Of a stretch of 64,000 nucleotides of DNA, positions 28,037 to 37,557 are shown one piece after another. Source of the DNA: an uncultured Phycisphaerales bacterium (GTDB lineage Bacteria; Planctomycetota; Phycisphaerae; Phycisphaerales; UBA1924); NCBI GenBank assembly GCA_903929885.1, contig CAIYWI010000126.1:34475-98474 (forward strand). Direction: 5' to 3'. A program made the position numbers and the translations under genes. The first letter of the stretch is position 1, and each line of letters starts with the position of its first letter. Below the pieces are notes generated by a model that was given only the letters and a program-made list of their open reading frames with translations, had not been told where the DNA came from and did no database searches.

Positions 28037-29836
28037 ATGAGCGTCATCCTCTCCAAGGTCCTTGAAGCGCAGGGCTTGCTCGCCGAGAACAAGGTCGATG
28101 CCGCCGCGGCGTTGCTGGCCCCGCTGGCCCTCCGCCACCCCAAGGAGCCCAACATCGTCGGGCTCTATTCGATCGTCCTCTTCCGCCAGCGCAAGTACCC
28201 GCAGTCGCTCCACTACGCCCGTCAGGCCGTGGCGCTCGTCCCAGGCGACGTGCACTACGTCACCAACTTGGCCCTCCTGCTCATGGCCAACCAGAAGGCC
28301 AAGGAGGCCAGGACGTGGTACCTGCGGGCCCTTGAACTCAACCCCAACCACGTCGAGGCACTGCTCAGTCTGGCCAACGAGGCGTTGACGGAAAACAACC
28401 CCCGCGAAGCCGCGGCGTACTGCCGGCGCGTGCTCGACCAGCGCTGGGACCCGCAGATCTGCCCGACGTACATGGCCGCCCTCGCCGGCCTTGGCGAGAT
28501 CGAGGAGGCCATCGCCTTCGGCAATCAGGCCATCGAGCGTTTTCCGAGCGACTCGCTCCTGCTCTCCAATCGCTGCAGCAACTACAACTACGCGTGGAAC
28601 GCCACGCCCGCGATGGCCGCGGCCGCCCACCGCGCCTTCGGCGAGGCCCTCGAACGCGAACGGCCCGACGCCACCTTCGTCCACAAGGGCTCCGACGACG
28701 ACGAGCGGCCCCTGCGCATCGGGCTGGTCTCCTCCGACCTGCGGTCGCACTCGGTCTCGTACTTCATCGAGCCCTTCCTCCGTCACCACGACCGCGAACG
28801 ATTCGAGGTCTACGCCTACTCCACCACTCGCCACGAGGACGCGACCTCCAAGCGGCTCCGTGACCTGGTGAAGGGCTGGCGCGCCTGCGGCGACCTCGTC
28901 GACATCGAGGTCTGTCGTCTCATCGAGGCCGACGCCATCGACATCCTGATCGACCTCAACGGCCTCACGCAGAACAACTCGGCCACGGTCTTCGTCTACA
29001 AGCCCGCGCCGGTGCAGGTGACCTACTGCGGCTATCCCAACACCACCGGGCTTCGCGCGGTGGATTGGCGAGTGGTCGACGCCGTGACCGATCCGCCTCC
29101 CGATTCCCCCGAGGCCGTCGCCGCAAGAGCGGCGGGGCAGCCCGACTTCGACGAACGGTGCACCGAGCGATTGTGGCGGCTTGATCCGTGCTTCCTGTGC
29201 TACTCGCCGCCGCGAGACGCGCCCGAACCCAAGCGAGACCCGGCGCACCCAGGCCCGGTCTTCGGCTCCTTCAACGCGAACAAGAAGATCGTGGGCCCCC
29301 TGCTCGAACGGTGGGCCGAACTGCTCCGCCGCGTGCCGGGGTCGAGGTTCGTGCTCAAGACCTTCGAGTTCAAGGACGAGTTCCCGCGCGAGCGCGTGCG
29401 ACGCGCCTTCGAGCGAGGCGGCGTCGATCCCTCCCGCGTCGAGATCATGGGCCCGGCCGCGAGCGTGGCCGAGCACCTCGCGGTCTACGGCCGCGTGGAC
29501 GTGGCGATGGACACCATGCCCTACAACGGCACCACGACGACGTGCGAGGCGCTCTGGATGGGCGTTCCGGTGGTGACGGTCGCGGGCGCGACGCACGCCG
29601 CCCGCGTGAGCGCGTCCTTGCTGCGGACCGCCGGCGCGCCCGAACTGGTGGCCCGGGACGTCGACGCGATGCTCGACATGGCGGCGACGCTGGCGACCTC
29701 GCCCGAGCGGTTGGCGCACTACCGAACCGCGCTGCGGCCGCTGCTCGCCGCGTCGCCCCTGTGCGACGCCAAGCGATTCGCGGCGAGTTTCGGCGAGGCG
29801 TTGCGGGGCATGTGGAAGGCCCGGCCCAAGGGCTGA
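28037..29836 (+). CDS. TPR/O-GlcNAc transferase-like protein (GT41 family)
   Basis: The 599-residue protein has an N-terminal TPR superhelix (about residues 1-200) and a C-terminal GT41/SPINDLY catalytic region (about 225-599). Family marks are [20 protein letters not shown] and [41 protein letters not shown] and the [20 protein letters not shown] segment follow, which is the UDP-sugar binding part of O-GlcNAc transferases. Bacterial members modify proteins, for example flagellin, or surface glycans. ATG 28037 begins the first TPR helix, and there is no signal peptide, so it acts in the cytoplasm. Its acceptor is unknown. Confidence 0.88.
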   Translation: MSVILSKVLEAQGLLAENKVDAAAALLAPLALRHPKEPNIVGLYSIVLFRQRKYPQSLHYARQAVALVPGDVHYVTNLALLLMANQKAKEARTWYLRALELNPNHVEALLSLANEALTENNPREAAAYCRRVLDQRWDPQICPTYMAALAGLGEIEEAIAFGNQAIERFPSDSLLLSNRCSNYNYAWNATPAMAAAAHRAFGEALERERPDATFVHKGSDDDERPLRIGLVSSDLRSHSVSYFIEPFLRHHDRERFEVYAYSTTRHEDATSKRLRDLVKGWRACGDLVDIEVCRLIEADAIDILIDLNGLTQNNSATVFVYKPAPVQVTYCGYPNTTGLRAVDWRVVDAVTDPPPDSPEAVAARAAGQPDFDERCTERLWRLDPCFLCYSPPRDAPEPKRDPAHPGPVFGSFNANKKIVGPLLERWAELLRRVPGSRFVLKTFEFKDEFPRERVRRAFERGGVDPSRVEIMGPAASVAEHLAVYGRVDVAMDTMPYNGTTTTCEALWMGVPVVTVAGATHAARVSASLLRTAGAPELVARDVDAMLDMAATLATSPERLAHYRTALRPLLAASPLCDAKRFAASFGEALRGMWKARPKG

Positions 29837-30049
29837 ATCGATGGTGCGGGCTGGCGTGCGGCGGTGCGCAAGGGTGGGCGCGTCGAACGGCCCGTGTCGC
29901 GACCGTCCGCGCGAATGGACGCTCGTCCGTGGGCTTGCCCGCAAAGCCGGGCGGCGCACCACGGCTACGACTGGTGCGCCCTGACGGGCGAAAGCCGCCA
30001 TCGTCCCTGTCCATCGGGCAGGCACGCCGCGCGAATGCAAGCCCCCTGC

Positions 30050-30844
30050 TCAGCCCTTGGTCGCCTCGGCCGCCTTGCGGCGCCGCTTCTCGTGGCGGAT
30101 GATCTCGCCGGTGACGACGTAGACGACATCCTCGGCCACCGAGGCCATGAGGTCGCCCACGCGCTCGAGTTCGCGTCCGATGCGGTGCACCAGCAGCGCG
30201 ATCGTGAGGGACGATTGCTCGTCTCCCCCGAACTTCAGGCGTGCCACCAGGTCGAAGGTCTCCTCGAAGAGCCGCTTCTCGAGCTGATCGATGATCTCGT
30301 CGGCCCGCACCAGTTCGCGGGCGGCGGGGACGTCCTCGTCGAGCACGGCTCGCATCAACTGGTGGCACAGCGCGGGCACCCGCTCGGCCAGTTCGCGGAG
30401 CGCGGTGGGCCACGGCGCGGTCGCGCCGGGCGGGAGGGCGGCCTTGATCTTGGGCACCTGCTTGGCGATCGAACAGGCGTGATCGGCCACGCGTTCGAGT
30501 TCGGCGTTCACCTTCAGGATGAAGATGAGCGAGCGGAAGGCCCGGCCGAAGGGGTGGTGCAGCGCGAGCAGTTGCTGCGCGTCCTGCTCGATCAGCACTT
30601 CCTCGTTGTCCACGCTGTCGTCCGACATGCGAACCCCCTGCGCCGCCTCGAGGTCGAGCGCGAAGAGGGCGTCGAGGGATCGCTCGAGCATCGAGACGGC
30701 CATCGTCGCCTCGCGAATCAGCCGCCGCTTGAGCAGCAGGATCTTGCGGTCCGTCGTGTCGAACTGCGGGTTTCCCGAGGCCGGGCGCTGGTTGTCGGCT
30801 GGCTCGAACACTGGTGCTCCGTCGGATGCGTGGCGTGGCGGCAT
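30050..30844 (-). CDS. phoU: PhoU-family regulator
   Basis: The 264-residue protein contains two PhoU three-helix repeats (about residues 45-135 and 150-245), each with the E-R/xx-D-x-A-x-xI helix motif (ELERVADHACSIAKQV and ELERVGDLMASVAEDV). PhoU represses phosphate uptake signalling through the PstSCAB/PhoR complex or associates with Na/Pi transporters. No pst or pho gene is adjacent; instead it is the last gene of the envelope operon, 58 bases after an LptF/G permease. The first 40 residues (APVFEPADNQRPASG) are an unusual extension, so a start further downstream is possible. Confidence 0.88.
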   Translation of the reverse strand: MPPRHASDGAPVFEPADNQRPASGNPQFDTTDRKILLLKRRLIREATMAVSMLERSLDALFALDLEAAQGVRMSDDSVDNEEVLIEQDAQQLLALHHPFGRAFRSLIFILKVNAELERVADHACSIAKQVPKIKAALPPGATAPWPTALRELAERVPALCHQLMRAVLDEDVPAARELVRADEIIDQLEKRLFEETFDLVARLKFGGDEQSSLTIALLVHRIGRELERVGDLMASVAEDVVYVVTGEIIRHEKRRRKAAEATKG

Positions 30845-30902
30845 GAGCCGCGGATTCGTGCGAGTATAGCGAACCCCTCGGCCCCGCGGCCCGCGACGAG
30901 GG

Positions 30903-32042
30903 TCAGGTTCTCATGCCCGACACCGCCGCGATGCTCAAGGGCAGCAGGATCAACGCGGGCACGAAGACGCTCACGTGCGGGGGCAGCCCGGGAATCGTCC
31001 CCACCGCGCCGGCGAACCCCACGCCGATGGCCGCCAAGGCGGCCGGGGCGGCCTTGAGCGACTGGATCACCATCGAGCAGGGCTCCCGACGCAGGAAGAA
31101 GGGCATGCACGCCGCCAGGGCCAGCAGGTTGGTCACCAGCAGCCCGAACCGGCCCCACTTGACCCGCTCGAGCTCGTCGATGCGGCGTTGGTCGGTCGCG
31201 TCGTCCGCCGCCGCGAACCGCTCGAGCAGTTCGTTGATCTGCCCGCAGCTGAGGTTGTGGCTGAACCCCTCGAATCGCCGGATCTTGAGCGCGGTGGGGT
31301 CGAGGTCGGTCTCGATGCGAGCGACGGGCTTGGCCGGGGGCGATGCGCTGCTGCCGCCCCGCTCGACCGCCCGTCCCTCGGTGAGCACCCAGGCGCCGTC
31401 CTGCCACTGGGCGCGGGTGGCGGTGATCCGCCGCGTCATGAGCCCCGCCGCGTTGCGTTCCCACACGAACAGGCCTTCGATGGTCTGCGTGTCGAGGTTG
31501 ACCCCCTGGGCGTAGAAGAGGCGACCGGCTCCGTCGGTGCACAGCGGCTGGGACATGACGCCAAGCTGCTCCGAGCCCGCCTGCTTCTTGTCGCGCACGA
31601 GCAGCGGGGCCAGTTCGGGAATGAGCAGTTCCCGGTTGAGCACCTGCAGCCCCGTCAGCAGCAGGGCCGCCATGAACATCGGCCGGGCGATGCGGTGCAG
31701 GCTGATGCCCCCCGCGAGGGCGGCCACCAACTCTCGGTTCTTGACCAGTTGGGCGGCGGTGAATCCCATCGCCGCCACCAGCCCCAGGCCCAGCAGGAAG
31801 CCCACGAGCTGAAAAAGTCGCGGCCACCAGAGGTTCCAGAAGACCCACAGCGTCGTGGCCGACTTCAGGCCCCCGCCCGCGGTCGCGAGCCGCCCGCCGA
31901 TCTCCGCGTACTCGTCGAAGTTCAGCGAAAAGTCGATCAGCATGATGATCGTCAGCAAGCCGCCCACCAGCAGCACGAAGTTCTGCAGGAACTGACGGGC
32001 GATGTGGCGGTCGAGGATCGTCATGCGAAGCGTCGGGCTCAT
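30903..32042 (-). CDS. LptF/LptG-family permease (second copy)
   Basis: The 379-residue protein has the YjgP/YjgQ layout: an N-terminal pair of helices after TILDRHIARQFLQNFVLLV, a third helix near residue 65, a periplasmic beta domain (about 150-270) and three C-terminal helices. ELVAALAGGISLHRIARP corresponds to the conserved coupling segment that contacts the LptB ATPase. In Gram-negative bacteria LptF and LptG form the inner-membrane channel that extracts lipopolysaccharide. This copy lies 22 bases after the PAP2 gene. Whether it is LptF or LptG cannot be settled from sequence alone. Confidence 0.85.
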   Translation of the reverse strand: MSPTLRMTILDRHIARQFLQNFVLLVGGLLTIIMLIDFSLNFDEYAEIGGRLATAGGGLKSATTLWVFWNLWWPRLFQLVGFLLGLGLVAAMGFTAAQLVKNRELVAALAGGISLHRIARPMFMAALLLTGLQVLNRELLIPELAPLLVRDKKQAGSEQLGVMSQPLCTDGAGRLFYAQGVNLDTQTIEGLFVWERNAAGLMTRRITATRAQWQDGAWVLTEGRAVERGGSSASPPAKPVARIETDLDPTALKIRRFEGFSHNLSCGQINELLERFAAADDATDQRRIDELERVKWGRFGLLVTNLLALAACMPFFLRREPCSMVIQSLKAAPAALAAIGVGFAGAVGTIPGLPPHVSVFVPALILLPLSIAAVSGMRT

Positions 32043-32064
32043 CGTACGTCGCGCGTCGCGCCCA

Positions 32065-32745
32065 TCAGGTGCCGCGTCGCCTCGTCAGCCGATCGGCGGC
32101 CCACCACGTCAGGCCCGCTCCGGCCCACGCCAGCACCGCGGCGGCGTAGACGTCGCTCACGAAGTGCGCCCCCGACAACAGGCGCGTCGCCGAGCACCCC
32201 ACGGCCAGCACCAACGCCCCCGCGCCCGCCGCCGGCGACCAACGCCAAAGGGCGAACGCCGCCCCGAAGGCCACGCCCGCGTGTGAACTGGCCAGCCCCA
32301 GCCCGCGACCTTCCACCTCGCCGACGAACCAGTCGTAGACGTGGTGCCCGTCGTTGGTCGAACTGGGTCGATGGCGACGCACGGCGAGTTTCAGCAGTTC
32401 GGCCAGCAGTCCGCCCATGGCGGCCGCCAGCATCACCCGCACCCCGAGCGCCTCGACGTCCCGCCGCACGTGTTGGGAGACAAAGTCGCTGGGCGACAGC
32501 CGAGTCCGACTGCCAGAGTCGATCATGATCCCGGCCAGGAGCCACGTGGGGAAGTACCCCGCGGTGCGGAGCATCTGCACCAAGTCCTCGGTCGCCCACT
32601 CGGTGGCCCACGTCTCGACACGAAGGGCGTGGTACGCCCGGCGATCGATGGCGCACGCGAAAAACCAGCCGAGCAGGATCGCCGTCGAGAGGGCCAGGGT
32701 GGATCCGAGCGAGCGGCCGGGTGCGGCCGGAGCCGAGTCGGTCAT
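32065..32745 (-). CDS. PAP2-family membrane phosphatase
   Basis: The 226-residue protein has five to six predicted transmembrane helices and the three acid-phosphatase motifs: KLAVRRHRP (K-x6-RP), ASSHAG (P/A-SxH type) and TRLLSGAHFVSDVY (SR-x5-H-x3-D type). Such enzymes dephosphorylate undecaprenyl pyrophosphate, phosphatidic acid or lipid A. ATG 32745 overlaps the stop of the upstream glycosyltransferase (ATGA), so translation is coupled. Its place between the glycosyltransferase and a lipid exporter makes lipid A or lipid carrier dephosphorylation a reasonable inference. Confidence 0.85.
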   Translation of the reverse strand: MTDSAPAAPGRSLGSTLALSTAILLGWFFACAIDRRAYHALRVETWATEWATEDLVQMLRTAGYFPTWLLAGIMIDSGSRTRLSPSDFVSQHVRRDVEALGVRVMLAAAMGGLLAELLKLAVRRHRPSSTNDGHHVYDWFVGEVEGRGLGLASSHAGVAFGAAFALWRWSPAAGAGALVLAVGCSATRLLSGAHFVSDVYAAAVLAWAGAGLTWWAADRLTRRRGT

Positions 32746-34391
32746 GGCCGTCCTCCGACGCGAGCGACAAAGCCCTTGAACCCCTCGCACTCATGCACGG
32801 CGCGGCCTCGCTTGCCGTCGCCATCGAGCGCGGACGCGGGGGTGACGGCGGCAAAGCACGTCCGCCACGAGTCTGCGTCGGCTCCGAGCGCCACGGCCGG
32901 TCGACCGATCAGGTCCTGCTGGCGACGCAGGTCGGTGTCCGGCCAGTAGTCGTACTGCGTTCGTCGCCCGGGGCCCAGCAGGTCGCTCGAGCAGTATGTG
33001 GTTGGATGTCCCGCGAGGTAGAAGGCCATCTGGCTGGCGCGGCCGTAGTGGGAACTGACCAGGAAGGGTTCGAGCCCGGTGCGATCTCGGAGCGCGTCCA
33101 GCCGCCGTTGCACGTCCGCCGCCATGCGATCGGCACCCATGAAGCGATGCACGGGGATGAGCGGGCCGACCACCGGCAGACGCGCGAGCAGATCGAAGCG
33201 AGGAAGCATCAGGGCCGTGGCCGCGCCGAGCGCGATGGAGGCCCTCCATGCCAGGATCGGGGCCGCGTAGGCGGGCCGGCTGGCGGCCGCTGTCGGTGCG
33301 TTGGCGGCATCCGCCCGCATCGCGTCGAGCGCGGCGGCGACTCGTGCCGCCGCCATCGGCAGCAGCGTGAGATAGCCCGCCAGAGGCCAGTTTCCCTCGG
33401 GTTCGGTGACGACGCTGACCAGCAGGTAGAAGATCAGGATGGGAGCGGAGTTGAGCACGAGGAAGCGCTCCGCGCCCGGCGCGGCCCCGTTGGCGGCGCG
33501 ACCTCGCACCCAGCCGATGGCCTGTGCCGCCGCCAGGGCGAGGACGGGGCCGATCATGCCCAGTTGGGTGCCGATGAGTTGGATGGTCCACGTGGGGTCG
33601 TAGTGGAAGCCCGAGCCCCCGCCCTGCGTCACGGGCATGTCGCCTCCCTTGACGCCAAGGTGCCCGAGCAGGTGCGCCACCGTGGGCCATCCCTCACGGG
33701 CGTTCCAGATGATGACCGGCATGATGCCGACGACGAAGGGGACGATCGCGAAGGGGAGCCAGGCCCCGCGGACCGAGCCCGGACGGTCGCGGTTGAGGCG
33801 CCACGCCGCCAGCACGAGGCCGGGAATCGCGAGCAGGATCGTGTACTTGTACAGAAGGCCGACGCCCAGCGCCAGCCCCGTCAACGCGAACCAGCGGCGT
33901 CCCCGCCCTTCGAAGGCGCGCCACGCGCTCCACATCGCCATCGCCCAGCATGCCGCATAGGGGCTGTCGATGGTCATCACCAGCCCCAGCACCTGGAAGA
34001 TCGGACACAAGAGCACGCAGCACGCCGCGAGGAAGCCCACGCGGGCCGAGCGGTACGCGTCGCGAGCCAGCAGCGCCACCAGCAGCGCAGTCAGGCCCGC
34101 GCCGATGGCGGCGGGCATGCGCACGGCGAACGCATGGTCGCCCAGCAGTCGCGTGGCGGCGGCGATGCTCCAGGCGACGCCTGGGCCCTTGGTGTAGTAC
34201 GACCACTCGAGACGACGGCTCCATTCCCAGTAGTGCGCCTCGTCCTCGATGAGGGTGTAGGGGCAGAGCAGCACCAGATAGAGGATGCGGGCAAGCGTCA
34301 CGCCTCCGACGAGCAGCAGGGTGCGTCTCCACCACGCGTCGGTCGCGGGCTCGGGTGCGTCGGCGCGGATGAGGGAGGGCGTCGTGTTCAC
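32742..34391 (-). CDS. ArnT-like GT39/PMT_2-family glycosyltransferase
   Basis: The 549-residue integral membrane protein has about ten helices. Just after the first helix it carries LIEDEAHYWEWSRRLEWSYYTKGPGVAW, whose acidic DEAHY is the catalytic loop of ArnT and protein mannosyltransferases that use undecaprenyl-phosphate sugars. ArnT adds aminoarabinose to lipid A. The start is GTG 34391, 11 bases after the upstream stop; no better start exists nearby. The last 130 residues form a soluble domain. The sugar and acceptor are unknown, but lipid A or a related outer-membrane lipid fits the operon. Confidence 0.85.
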   Translation of the reverse strand: MNTTPSLIRADAPEPATDAWWRRTLLLVGGVTLARILYLVLLCPYTLIEDEAHYWEWSRRLEWSYYTKGPGVAWSIAAATRLLGDHAFAVRMPAAIGAGLTALLVALLARDAYRSARVGFLAACCVLLCPIFQVLGLVMTIDSPYAACWAMAMWSAWRAFEGRGRRWFALTGLALGVGLLYKYTILLAIPGLVLAAWRLNRDRPGSVRGAWLPFAIVPFVVGIMPVIIWNAREGWPTVAHLLGHLGVKGGDMPVTQGGGSGFHYDPTWTIQLIGTQLGMIGPVLALAAAQAIGWVRGRAANGAAPGAERFLVLNSAPILIFYLLVSVVTEPEGNWPLAGYLTLLPMAAARVAAALDAMRADAANAPTAAASRPAYAAPILAWRASIALGAATALMLPRFDLLARLPVVGPLIPVHRFMGADRMAADVQRRLDALRDRTGLEPFLVSSHYGRASQMAFYLAGHPTTYCSSDLLGPGRRTQYDYWPDTDLRRQQDLIGRPAVALGADADSWRTCFAAVTPASALDGDGKRGRAVHECEGFKGFVARVGGRP

Positions 34392-34402
34392 GGGTGGCGG
34401 CG

Positions 34403-36109
34403 TCAGTGGCGGGCCAGGGCGCGGAACTGGATGAGCGTGTACGCGAGCAGGCCCAGCACCCCGCTCCACATCAGGTACAGCCCGGGGATGCCCGACTGCA
34501 CGGTGAGTTGCTGCCCCCCCGAGATCGTGACGATGCACACCACGGCCGGGATGAAGGTGAACATGTAGACCGTCAGCGGCAGCCGGCGGCTGAGTCGCAG
34601 GGCGATCACCGCGCCGGCGAGCACCATCACGAGACACGAGGCCGCCATCGCCATGCGTTCGTGACGCTTGGCCATGACCTCGCGGCCCAGACGGGCGATC
34701 GAGCGCTCGAGGTCGTCCATGGCCGCGGCAAAGGCCAGCGACGGCGGCGACTGCCACGCCGATTCGCGGGCATCCGCCAGCAGTTGCGGCCCGCTGCGGG
34801 CGAGCATCGATCCCACGATGTCGTCGGCGGGCACGAGGTTGGCCGCGCGGAAGAGGGCCCGCTCGCTCCGCTGGCCGCCGGCCTCCTCGACCACCACCAC
34901 GTCGCGCATCTCGATCGCCGTCGAGAGGGAGCGATCGAGCCGATCGGGGCCGATGTCGACCACCAGCCGAGCCGTCGCCGCCGTCACGACGATCATGGCC
35001 GGCGCCGACGTGCGGTCGACGCCGTGGCGGGCCAGTCGCATGCGCAGCGGGGAGCGCTCGTTGCCCTCGAGGATCCACGCGCGTCCCGACTCGTCGGCGG
35101 GGTCGGGCCTCATGGAGGCCGCGTTGATGGCGACCGGCGCGCCCTGGTCGTCGCGCATCGAGAGGGACCTGCCCCGGCTCACGGCCTCGCGAAGGGACGC
35201 GACCCACTCGCGCTCCGCGAACGTCACGGCGAGATCCTTGCGCGACACGTCGACCCAGTTGATCCGCTCGGGATGATCCTCGAGCGCCTTGAGTTCGGCG
35301 TGCGAACGGAACTTCACGTTGTCGCGAAAGCCGCTGCCGACGTTCCAGCCCACGTCGATGCTCTTGCGAGCGCCGCCGCCGCCCTGACCCTCGCGACTGC
35401 CCACGAGATTCTCGAGACGCATCACCACTCGCGTCTTGCCCGCCTCCGACGAACTCGTTTCGTCCCCCTCGTCGAAGGGAAAGACGAGGATCCACGCCCG
35501 CTCGCTGGTCACCTCGGTCACCGGCTTGAGGGATCGGTCGGTCTCGATGGCCGCCACCTTCGTGAGGTACACGACGTCGGTGGCCGCCGAGTCGGGGGCG
35601 GGAGGCACGCGTTCCGCCGAGGCGGCATGGAGCATCATCCCGCCGACGTTGACGCTGCGGCCGCGATCGATCTCCTGGATCACCCACGTCGCCAAGTCGC
35701 GCGTGACCAGCCGCTGCATGCGAAGCAGGAAGTCGGGGATGAGCACCTCGTTGAGCGCCGTCAGCAGCAGCGCGAGCGCAAGCCCGATCGAGATCGCCGG
35801 CGAGAGCAGGGCGGCGTGCGACACCCCGCCCGCGTGCGCCGCCGTCGACTCGTTCTCGCTCGCCAGCCGGTGGTACACCAGCGTGGCCCCGAAGCCCGCG
35901 GCAAAGGGCAGGGCGTACGCGAGCATCGGGGGAATCGCGTAGAAGATGAACTTGACGAAGTTCTCCGCCTGCAGCAGGCCGTCCGAGACGGGCTTGACGG
36001 TGCCGGCCATGGCGATCACCGCCACCAGCACGGCCGCCGCCAGCGAGATCAGGCGGACCATGTCGGCCGTGATCCAGCGCCAGAGCAGGAATGGGAATCG
36101 TCGCCTCAT
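34403..36109 (-). CDS. LptF/LptG-family permease (first copy, long form)
   Basis: The 568-residue protein has helices at about residues 18-38, 50-78 and 98-120, a periplasmic beta-jellyroll region (about 125-460) and three C-terminal helices (about 475-560). The order LLRMQRLVTRDLATWVIQEID after helix three is typical of the family. It is about 200 residues longer than E. coli LptF, nearly all in the periplasmic domain. With the shorter copy at 30903 it could form a heterodimeric lipid exporter. It starts the five-gene minus-strand operon at ATG 36109. Confidence 0.85.
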   Translation of the reverse strand: MRRRFPFLLWRWITADMVRLISLAAAVLVAVIAMAGTVKPVSDGLLQAENFVKFIFYAIPPMLAYALPFAAGFGATLVYHRLASENESTAAHAGGVSHAALLSPAISIGLALALLLTALNEVLIPDFLLRMQRLVTRDLATWVIQEIDRGRSVNVGGMMLHAASAERVPPAPDSAATDVVYLTKVAAIETDRSLKPVTEVTSERAWILVFPFDEGDETSSSEAGKTRVVMRLENLVGSREGQGGGGARKSIDVGWNVGSGFRDNVKFRSHAELKALEDHPERINWVDVSRKDLAVTFAEREWVASLREAVSRGRSLSMRDDQGAPVAINAASMRPDPADESGRAWILEGNERSPLRMRLARHGVDRTSAPAMIVVTAATARLVVDIGPDRLDRSLSTAIEMRDVVVVEEAGGQRSERALFRAANLVPADDIVGSMLARSGPQLLADARESAWQSPPSLAFAAAMDDLERSIARLGREVMAKRHERMAMAASCLVMVLAGAVIALRLSRRLPLTVYMFTFIPAVVCIVTISGGQQLTVQSGIPGLYLMWSGVLGLLAYTLIQFRALARH

Positions 36110-36553
36110 GCAGGGGTCCGCGGTGCGACTCGCCAAGCGGCGGCACACCGCCGGATGATAATCCCCCCGACGCGCGTCGCCGCCCGATGCCACGGACGCA
36201 CGAACGAACGTCGAACGAACCCGATGCATCGACCGGAACCACAAGAGGTCGTGTCGGCCGGGGCGCCAAGCCCCCAGAAGTGGGGTCGATCGGAATCTAT
36301 CCGGATCGATGTTCGCTTTCAGTTCGATGGACGTACGGATTGCCGATGGTCGGTCGTGCCGATAAGAACGGCACTTGCGCCGCTTGTGCCGAACAATTGT
36401 CGCCTAAAGTGTGGGCGCGACGCATCCGCGTTGACGACAATTCGGACGTGGGGGCCTTTCGCACGGTCGCGAAGGTCCGCACCGGGCACGGGGCGAAGGC
36501 GTTCCGGGTTCGCCGTTCAAGGGTCTAGGATCACCCCTCTCCACGAGACCAGC
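36110..36553. other. Intergenic region between divergent lptF-like and PGRP-like genes
   Basis: This 444-base gap lies between divergent starts and should hold promoters for both. TTGCCG at 36340 and GATAAG at 36361 are spaced 15 bases apart, slightly short for sigma-70. A plus-strand open frame crosses it but has no ribosome-binding site or recognisable domain. No other structure is seen. Confidence 0.4.
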
Positions 36554-37255
36554 ATGGCCGCGAAAGATCGCTCCAAGTCCAATCGCCGTCGCGCCTCGGG
36601 CCGTTCGTCCGCGAGTCGCGCGCTTGTTCCGAACCGTTCGCAGTACGTCTGCATGTCCCTGGTGGCGGCGATGACGCTTGGCGCCGCGGTGCTGTACGCC
36701 GTCAGCCGCAAGCCGGCGGCGGGTCAGGGCGGCTTCGTGCTCCCGGCCCTGATGATGACCGATTCGCCCTCGACGGTCGAGCTGGCGCTGGAGCCCACGG
36801 CGGGCCTGCAGCGGGCTCGGTGGAAGTCGATCGTGATTCACGATTCGGGCTCCGTCTACGGCGACCAGGCGTCGCTCGAGGAGGCGGCCCGTCGCAGCAA
36901 GCTCAAGGGCATCGGCTACCACTTCGTGATCGGCAACGGGCACGGCATGGGCGACGGCGAGTTGCTCGTGACGTCTCGATGGGACCAGCAGCGGTCCGGG
37001 GCTCATGTGGCGGGCGCCAAGGGCGAGGCCTTCAACCGCGAGTCGATCGGCATCTGCCTGGTCGGCGACGGCAATCACCAGAAGTTCACGCGGGCCCAGA
37101 TCTCGCGCCTCATCCAGTTGGTCGACGCCTTGCAGCAGGAACTCCGCATTCCCGCCGATCGCGTCCACCTCCACCGCGAGATCGCCCCGGTGGGCAGCCC
37201 GGGCACGCTCTTCCCCGCCGCCGACGTGCGTCGGGGCTTGGCCGCCCAGCGGTGA
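36554..37255 (+). CDS. PGRP/amidase_2-fold protein with altered zinc site
   Basis: The 233-residue protein has a basic N-terminus, one transmembrane helix (about residues 31-50) and an N-acetylmuramoyl-L-alanine amidase/peptidoglycan-recognition domain (about 85-230). H96 (IVIHDSG), Y122 (GYHFVI) and H207 (HLHREI) match catalytic positions. The third zinc ligand, usually Cys or Asp eight residues after the last His, is S215 (VGSPG), and the catalytic Lys two before it is V213. In animal PGRPs the Cys-to-Ser change abolishes amidase activity and leaves binding. So this may be a membrane-anchored peptidoglycan sensor. No Amidase_2 partner is adjacent. Confidence 0.82.
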   Translation: MAAKDRSKSNRRRASGRSSASRALVPNRSQYVCMSLVAAMTLGAAVLYAVSRKPAAGQGGFVLPALMMTDSPSTVELALEPTAGLQRARWKSIVIHDSGSVYGDQASLEEAARRSKLKGIGYHFVIGNGHGMGDGELLVTSRWDQQRSGAHVAGAKGEAFNRESIGICLVGDGNHQKFTRAQISRLIQLVDALQQELRIPADRVHLHREIAPVGSPGTLFPAADVRRGLAAQR

Positions 37256-37278
37256 GCATCCCCCTTGCGACTTCCACC

Positions 37279-37305
37279 CGCCCCGGGCCGTTCCGGGGCG
37301 TTTTT
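37279..37305 (+). terminator. Intrinsic terminator after the PGRP-like gene
   Basis: CGCCCCGG and CCGGGGCG form a perfect 8-base-pair stem with loop GCCGTT, followed by TTTTTC. It lies 23 bases after the stop codon. Confidence 0.9.
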
Positions 37306-37557
37306 CTTGGTCCGCGGCAAGGCGGCGGCATCGCGATCGGTCGAGGGGTGGCCGGGGCTTCCCCGATTCGCCTACGCTTGCCGGCGTGCGAGGAGGGTGC
37401 GTGGCGGCCGGTTCTCGGCGTGCCTGTGCGGTTCTGCCCGTGGGCGTGATCAGGGCGGCGTGACGAGCGCCGCGTCTTCGTGAACCTCCTTCCGCGCCGC
37501 CAACGCGTGGAAGGCGGGTGATTGGCAGTCGGCGAGTCCGTTGGCCGGGTCCGAAGC

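Noticed and set aside
27731..30040. Extension of the atpA frame upstream of GTG 27730
   Set aside because: The product is low-complexity and antisense to the glycosyltransferase; the AtpA family N-terminus begins at 27730.
36091..36528. Plus-strand 145-codon frame between the divergent lptF-like and PGRP-like genes
   Set aside because: No ribosome-binding site, no recognisable fold and a composition unlike neighbouring genes.
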